Of a DNA stretch of 64,000 bases, positions 58,881 through 64,000 are shown piece after piece (position 1 is the stretch's first letter; every line of letters begins with the position of its first letter). Position numbers and translations under genes: made by a program. This stretch comes from Adenanthera pavonina (Eukaryota; Streptophyta; Magnoliopsida; Fabales; Fabaceae), in the NCBI GenBank assembly GCA_026686845.1, contig JAIVEN010000024.1, forward strand, positions 5,505,501-5,569,500, written 5' to 3'. A model generated the notes under the pieces. That model searched no databases. It had not been told where the DNA came from and saw only the letters and a list, made by a program, of their open reading frames with translations.

Positions 58881-59836
58881 GTTAAAGTTCAAAGTAAAAA
58901 ATATTGACATGAAAGGCACTTTGAATCAACCACCAAATGTGAGTAACGTGCAATCTCTAACCTATGCACACCTTAATTTATGGGATTCACCGTAGCAAAT
59001 AATGCCTTTTAGATCACTTGACTCAAATGATAGAACTTCATGTTAAAGGACTTCTTTCCCCCTTTTCAGTAAAAAGGGGCAAATGTTTTTATTAGGAGAT
59101 GATGAACAAGTGTAGCTACAATTGGGTCCCTTGCTTAAGGGTATGAACCAATTAATTAACAATATATAAAGCTTGAAGTTGAAGCCTGATTAATAATACA
59201 AAACTACTCTTTCAAAGCATTTTATTGTGTTCCAATTAGACTTCAGTGAGTAAATCATAAAACAACTTGAACATGATAAATTGCTGTAATCGTGAAAAGA
59301 AACATGTCCTGAAGGAAAATTGTGATGAGAGAGAGAAAGATACATGGTAATCATACCATATTTTTATTTATTTATTTACTTTGTTAAGACATACCATATT
59401 TTTATTATAATTTCACTTCTTCCAAACGACCCCATAGGATTACATAAAGAAAAGTAAAAGTACCATATTTTATTGGCCAATTATGAAATGCATGAAACGA
59501 GAGAAAGAAAGAAACATGGAATTATATATCTACTTGAAGAACTCTATACTCCAGAAGTTACGAACAAAGCATTCATATCTAATGCCACTAAACCCAGCTG
59601 ATGTAGCCAATTCCATGAACTCTTGGTCACTTCTCTCTTTGCTTCCTGAGTACTGAGTCATCATGAGCACATCTAGTTGGGAGATGCTCTTTGCCGCCGC
59701 TGAAGTTTCTGGTAGAGTGGCCAAAACTGCATCCACCACAATCACCTTTCCATCTTTTGGAATGGCATTATAGCAGTTCTTTAATAGCTTCAAACATCAT
59801 TCATCGCCCCAATCATGAAGTATCCACTACAAAATT

Positions 59837-62223
59837 TGTAACATTCCCAATTTTCTGAATATTATGTTATGCATGAAAATGTGACGATAAAAACATGATT
59901 GGAAAAGATATAGCATGAGATGCATGATTTGAACGATATAAAGGACATAATAGTCCTTAGAAGGAATTAAGTTTAATCCTTAATTGAAATAAATTCTAAA
60001 TTTGTTCTTTAATTAGAATTAATTCAAAAAATTGTAGAAAATTAATATATATGTCAAAATAATCCTCTTGACATGCAGGACCTATTATAATAATATATTG
60101 AATCTAAAAGATTTAATTTGAAAGGATGCAGATTGCATAATGCAATAGAATTAAATAGTAAAAAAAAGTATTGTGGGCCCCACAAATTTAGAAAAAGTAA
60201 AAAGAAAATTTTGTGGGCCCCACATAAATATAGTTTAGGACAATTTATTAAGTTAAATATATATCTCAAACTAGTGCATTCCTATATACATAAAAGAATA
60301 AATTATATTAGAAAATACTATAAAGTACATTTAACTGTCTAGGTATAAAGTAATCCATATAAGATATATCTGAACTCAAAAAAAATATGCAGTATCATGG
60401 ACACTTTCTCCCATCTAATTGGCTGAAAATAGGAGCGTGTGAGGGAAAGGATTATTTAAATATTTTGATGTCATGGATGATGCAATTAAGGGAGATACTT
60501 GGAAGAAAATTAAGGCAAAATGGCATCTTTATAATTACTCCCTCTTAATGAACTTTGGGAGGAAAGAAAGAGAGGTGAGTGAGCTGAAAATTTCTCCAAG
60601 GAAGAGAGAAATGGCATGAGAGAAGAAGGAAGAAAGAAGAAGAGAACGATCAAGTCTTAAGGTAAGCTATCTTCTTCCAACTTCTAGGGTTTTATAGTTC
60701 AAGTTTTATGTTGTATAGTTAAGTATAGATGAATTTTTCCTCTCCCCTCTCCAACCGTGATTTTCAGCCAAGCATAGGAAATAAGAAAGGGAAGTGTTTT
60801 TATGAAAAGAAACCAAGAGAAAGCATGAACTAATACAAGAAGGCATGATTTCACAAGTTTAAACAAAGTTGTAATGAAATCTCCTGCTTTCCTTTCTAAG
60901 AGGTGTTTTCGGCCAAGACTAAAAGTGAGGAAAGAGTGGGAATTTCATAAATACAATGTTAAAAATGGATTCCTCCTACTTGAATTAGCTAGAAGCAAGT
61001 TAGGTTTTCAAAAGAAAGCCAAAGATAAGATTATGGAATTTTAAGGTTTAAATGATTTTTTATGAAGTAGCTTATGGAATTGGGTGATTTAGTAAGTATT
61101 TAATGATGTCTTTAGGTTTAGAAAGGCTTAAGAAAGCAAGTGGCAAGGTTGAATCCAAGTGGTAAAGCCAAATGTTTCACAAAAGTAGCAAACTAACATT
61201 TCTTGCATTATGTTATCTTGTTATATTTTATGACTTGCTGTATTATTGTTTTGATGATTGGTGACTAGTTTTGACTGTTTCTAATGTAAGGTATTTACTT
61301 AGGATATCTATTTTCTAAGAGAAAACTCTACCAAAATTTTTATTGACAATATGGTATTATATGTTTTAATGTGAATTAATTGATGTTTAATGGCATGCTT
61401 AGTAATATAAATGTGTGAAATGTATTTTACTACTGAGATTTAGTCTCATCATTGCAAACACTAACATGATAGGGTTAAACTATGGCAAGGATCAAAGGAA
61501 GGCAAAAGCCAAAGAGGATAACAGTGATGATTAAAATATTAATGGCATTTATGCTATGTTTCTTTGTCTTGTTACTCAAAATTATGTATGAACTTTTTAA
61601 GCTGTACTTTTATGTAGTTATGTTCCTCTAAGCTTCTTGGAATGTTAGGTATGGATCATGAATAAGTTATGACAATGTAAATATGTTATGAAGTTAGTTT
61701 TGAAAAGTGATGTTCAATATTGTCCATTTTAATAAGCTGAGATTAAAATAAGGGAACTCTGTTTAAAACAGGATTTAATGTATGAGTAATTTACATTCCT
61801 TGAAAATAGACAGAAAGAGGTTTCCAAGAAGCTAAGAACACTTAAATAAGTTAAGTGTAGAAAGAGTTATGAATTTTTAAAATTAAGTTAGAAAACTGGA
61901 AAGTTGCAAAATTTCCAAATAAATAGTAAATTTTGAGCTACATACTGTATGATTTGGCATCAAATCCAATTGCATATTTTTCCCATATAGAAAATATTTT
62001 AAGCTATTTTTAAAGACTTAAATCACCTTCATATGATTTTTTTAGAATTACTTATGATTTTTTAAAATTCAATCTACAAAATGGGTTGACCAAATGCATA
62101 GTAATTCAAAATTTTAATTTTGTTGTTTTGGTCTCTTAAGTAATTCAAGTTTCTAAATTATGCTACATGGACACTAAATGAGGTCTAATATATGGGAAAT
62201 GAGGTAAAAATGTAAGTGTTACA
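59837..62223 (+). mobile_element. Solo gypsy LTR in OMT pseudogene intron 3, TSD AAATT
   Basis: 2387 bp, TGTAACATTCCCAATTTTCT ... AATGTAAGTGTTACA, flanked by perfect AAATT (59832-59836 and 62224-62228). Copy A shows the empty site CTACAAAATTCACC, so the borders are exact. It lies antisense to the OMT. It contains a TATA-like TTTATAATTACTCCCTC near 60530, a purine-rich run ending in donor GT 60662-60663, an acceptor AG at 61471-61472 (ACTAACATGATAG|GG) and an intact 49-codon ORF. Confidence 0.96.
61482..61631 (+). CDS. LTR micro-ORF, 49 aa, basic then hydrophobic (intact)
   Basis: Unknown protein. It starts 9 nt after the conserved acceptor AG with Met-Ala-Arg-Ile-Lys-Gly-Arg-Gln-Lys-Pro-Lys-Arg (6 Lys/Arg in 15). 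Residues about 16-34 (MIKILMAFMLCFFVLLLKI) look like a single transmembrane helix, and the last residues are Val-Val-Met-Phe-Leu before TAA. Same length and placement as the ORFs at 26763 and 52577. It could also be read as a leader upstream ORF. Confidence 0.55.
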   Translation: MARIKGRQKPKRITVMIKILMAFMLCFFVLLLKIMYELFKLYFYVVMFL

Positions 62224-62264
62224 AAATTCACCCCCAACAATCAAAGCCAAGATTAATTAAACTC

Positions 62265-62291
62265 CCAATAATAATAATAATAATAATAATA
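62265..62291. repeat. (AAT)n microsatellite in OMT pseudogene intron 3
   Basis: About nine AAT units where copy A has an AT-rich stretch (TATATATATAT). It lies just outside the solo LTR. Confidence 0.9.
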
Positions 62292-63284
62292 ACTCACCTT
62301 CATGAAGATGGCGTCACCTTTAAGCACACTTTCAAACATATCTCCTCCTATGTGTTGCACTCCTACAAATTCACAATCAATAATTTATTAGTGCCACATG
62401 AATTTAACAATAATTAATTTTATTTTGTTTCAAGGAAGCACTTAAAATGGGAGGAAAGCTATCTGAAATTTTCAATAAATTAATTAATCTTACTACAGGG
62501 AATTAGCCATGGAGATCTTTTTTATTTGCATGCAAATTTCTGAAGTTTGAATCACTCTTAACTCACTTTTGAAACTTCATAATTACTCTCTCTATAGTTT
62601 ATGTATGTTCAATTCAAGAGAGTTTACCATCAAGTTTTAAATATAAAAAAATTATCTACAAATGATGACTAAAATTTTAGGCAATTATGTGTGATTTAAA
62701 TTTTTTTTTTAAATTTAAGAATAGGGTCAGAGTTAGAGTTAAAACTAAATACCAGGATATTGAGGAGCATGTTGGATGACATGGGGCAAGTCAAAATTAA
62801 TTCCTTGAATATGAGGACGTTTGGAAGTGATCAAGTTGATAGTAACCCCAAGACCACCACCAACATCGACGAGACTAGTGATGTGATCAAAACCTTTGTA
62901 GGATTCAAGAATATTGGTCACAACTAAAGTGGTTTGATTCACCATTGCCTTGTTAAAAACATCATTGAACCTCGAGTCCAACCTTGGATACTCAAATGCA
63001 TGTGTGCCATGGACCCTATTGAAGGCAATACCACCTTCCAATATTGCATCTTTTAGCTGGGACCTAAACATGTTCATGTACAACTATTTCACAAGACTAT
63101 GTATCCACATCTACTAAATAACATATGTATTTTGTAGATCGTAAGTAAATACTGAAGTAATTATTAAAAATGGGACAATAAAAAAGACGAGTTCAACTTC
63201 TTGATAAGACACAAGGTAATAGTACTCTATATAGCCTTGTTATGCATAGAAATCTTATTGTGTCTTGTGTTCTATACGAAGTTT

Positions 63285-63436
63285 ACCTTCCATTTGAATG
63301 AGGAAAAAATAGGAGGGGAACAAAAATTTAGGGAGAAAACAAGAGGGAATTTAGACATACTCATATCTAGGTTCCTCCTTATTTTTCCTCATTATATTTC
63401 TCTCCTCCTATTTTCCCCCTCATTCCAAACAAAGCC
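63285..63436. mobile_element. MITE-like inverted repeat in pseudogene intron 1
   Basis: Counterpart of 7303-7452, with CCATTTGAATGAGGAAAAAA at the left and its approximate inverse CCTATTTTCCCCCTCATTCC at the right. Shared position shows it predates the duplication. Confidence 0.55.
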
Positions 63437-64000
63437 TTAGTACCTTGCGCATTAGAAGAGGATAGGACACCTAGAAAGAAACGGAAGACATACTAACCAG
63501 CTAGTGAGGAAGACTTTATCTTGAATCAATGCAATAAAAGGGCTCAATGACACACCATCATTAATTTGGCACAAAGAATTTGGCTACAGAAGTGAGACCA
63601 TACAATCGTTTGAAACATCTTGGCCCTTGATTTTTATTGGTGACAACGGAACAGTGAAGAATAGAGTGAGATGCTAGAAGCCGGAGTAGGCGATCAAGCG
63701 CGAAAGGTGCTTCGGAGTTCTTGCAAGAAAGCTCTAATGTGATCTCCATGGCAGAAATCCTGGCATTATCACTAGCTCTATGAATAACCTCAAAGATTCT
63801 GAGCTCTGCCGCCGTCTACATGGCCATGGAAATTACAGTAGAAGTTGTGAGCTGCATTGCATATGAGAAGCCCTCTTCTTCTTCGTCTATTGTTTGTTGC
63901 CATTGCTTATGTGGTTGATTTTTCTCTTCATTGTTGAGAGGCTTGGATTGGGAATGAAATTCTTGTGAATGAGCCATTATGGGTCGAAGTTGAAGAGAGA

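Larger units (their letters stand above)
59530..63977 (-). pseudogene. OMT pseudogene, second copy of the COMT-like gene
   Basis: Same four-exon gene as 5531-7996: exons 63977-63498, 63063-62753, 62362-62298 and 59826-59530. The N-terminus is better preserved than in copy A (MAHSQEFHSQ ... EEEEGFSYAMQL). Lesions: TAG for Gln at codon 54 (63818-63816), a 1-nt insertion near 63561 that turns PNNDGVS into PN-stop, TGA for Trp at 59799-59797 right after HDWGDE, and the exon-3/exon-4 intron enlarged from 85 nt to 2471 nt by a solo LTR. Exon 2 with the VDVGGGLG SAM motif is intact. No full-length enzyme can be made. Confidence 0.92.
49619..64000. repeat. Segmental duplication, copy B
   Basis: Aligns with 958 to about 8050 starting at ACATCAGTTTCC. 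The alignment is interrupted by the LINE (49704-56597), resumes near 56632 (GTTCATATTGTTT), is interrupted again by the MITE-like insert (57062-57931), and runs through the OMT pseudogene to the window end. Copy B lacks the copia-like LTR and hAT-like stretch of copy A (2070-4395). The right edge is outside the window. Confidence 0.85.

Overview
The window is AT-rich nuclear DNA of a flowering plant, most likely a eudicot. Evidence is an intron-containing plant class II O-methyltransferase, long LTR retrotransposons with a chromodomain, a plant L1-type LINE with a C-terminal RNase H, a CACTA end, and exon pieces of a plant ubinuclein gene. I cannot name the species.

Layout. (1) 1-957: no gene recognised. 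(2) 958 to about 8.05 kb: copy A of a duplicated block, carrying on the minus strand a four-exon caffeic-acid-OMT-like gene (5531-7996) whose first coding segment is damaged but whose remaining 343 codons are open. (3) 8423-38103: a deeply nested stack of LTR retrotransposons. A plus-strand chromovirus (Tekay/Del-like Ty3/gypsy: 5' LTR, primer binding site, gag remnant, integrase and chromodomain remnant, polypurine tract, 3' LTR) is split by a minus-strand relative, and both are split by solo LTRs. Several insertions have clean 5-bp target-site duplications. (4) 38104 to about 45971: a CACTA-type end followed by sequence holding exon fragments of ubinuclein and probably xylose isomerase, itself split by a solo LTR that contains another solo LTR. 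(5) 45972-49165: truncated LTR pieces and a further copia-like LTR. (6) 49619-64000: copy B of the duplicated block, with a 5'-inverted LINE (49704-56597), a MITE-like insertion and a second OMT copy that is a pseudogene with at least four lesions and a 2.4-kb solo LTR in intron 3.

How the parts relate. Both OMT copies and their 3' flanks align from a shared boundary (958 and 49619), so one is a duplicate of the other. Insertions present in only one copy (LINE, MITE and solo LTR in B; copia-like LTR in A) post-date the duplication or were lost from the other copy. The intron-1 MITE, found in both, pre-dates it.

Most unusual signal. The 2.4-2.55 kb gypsy LTRs share a structure that ordinary LTR annotation does not cover: a purine-rich stretch ending in AAG|GTAA-type donor sites, about 811-832 bp later an acceptor AG|G, and just after it a short ORF (ATG GCA AGR-like start). 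In three LTRs this ORF is intact and exactly 49 codons long, with a Lys/Arg-rich N-terminus, a hydrophobic remainder and a final Met-Phe-Leu. Two to four more LTRs have shortened or broken versions. This looks like an LTR-encoded spliced leader with a conserved micro-ORF.
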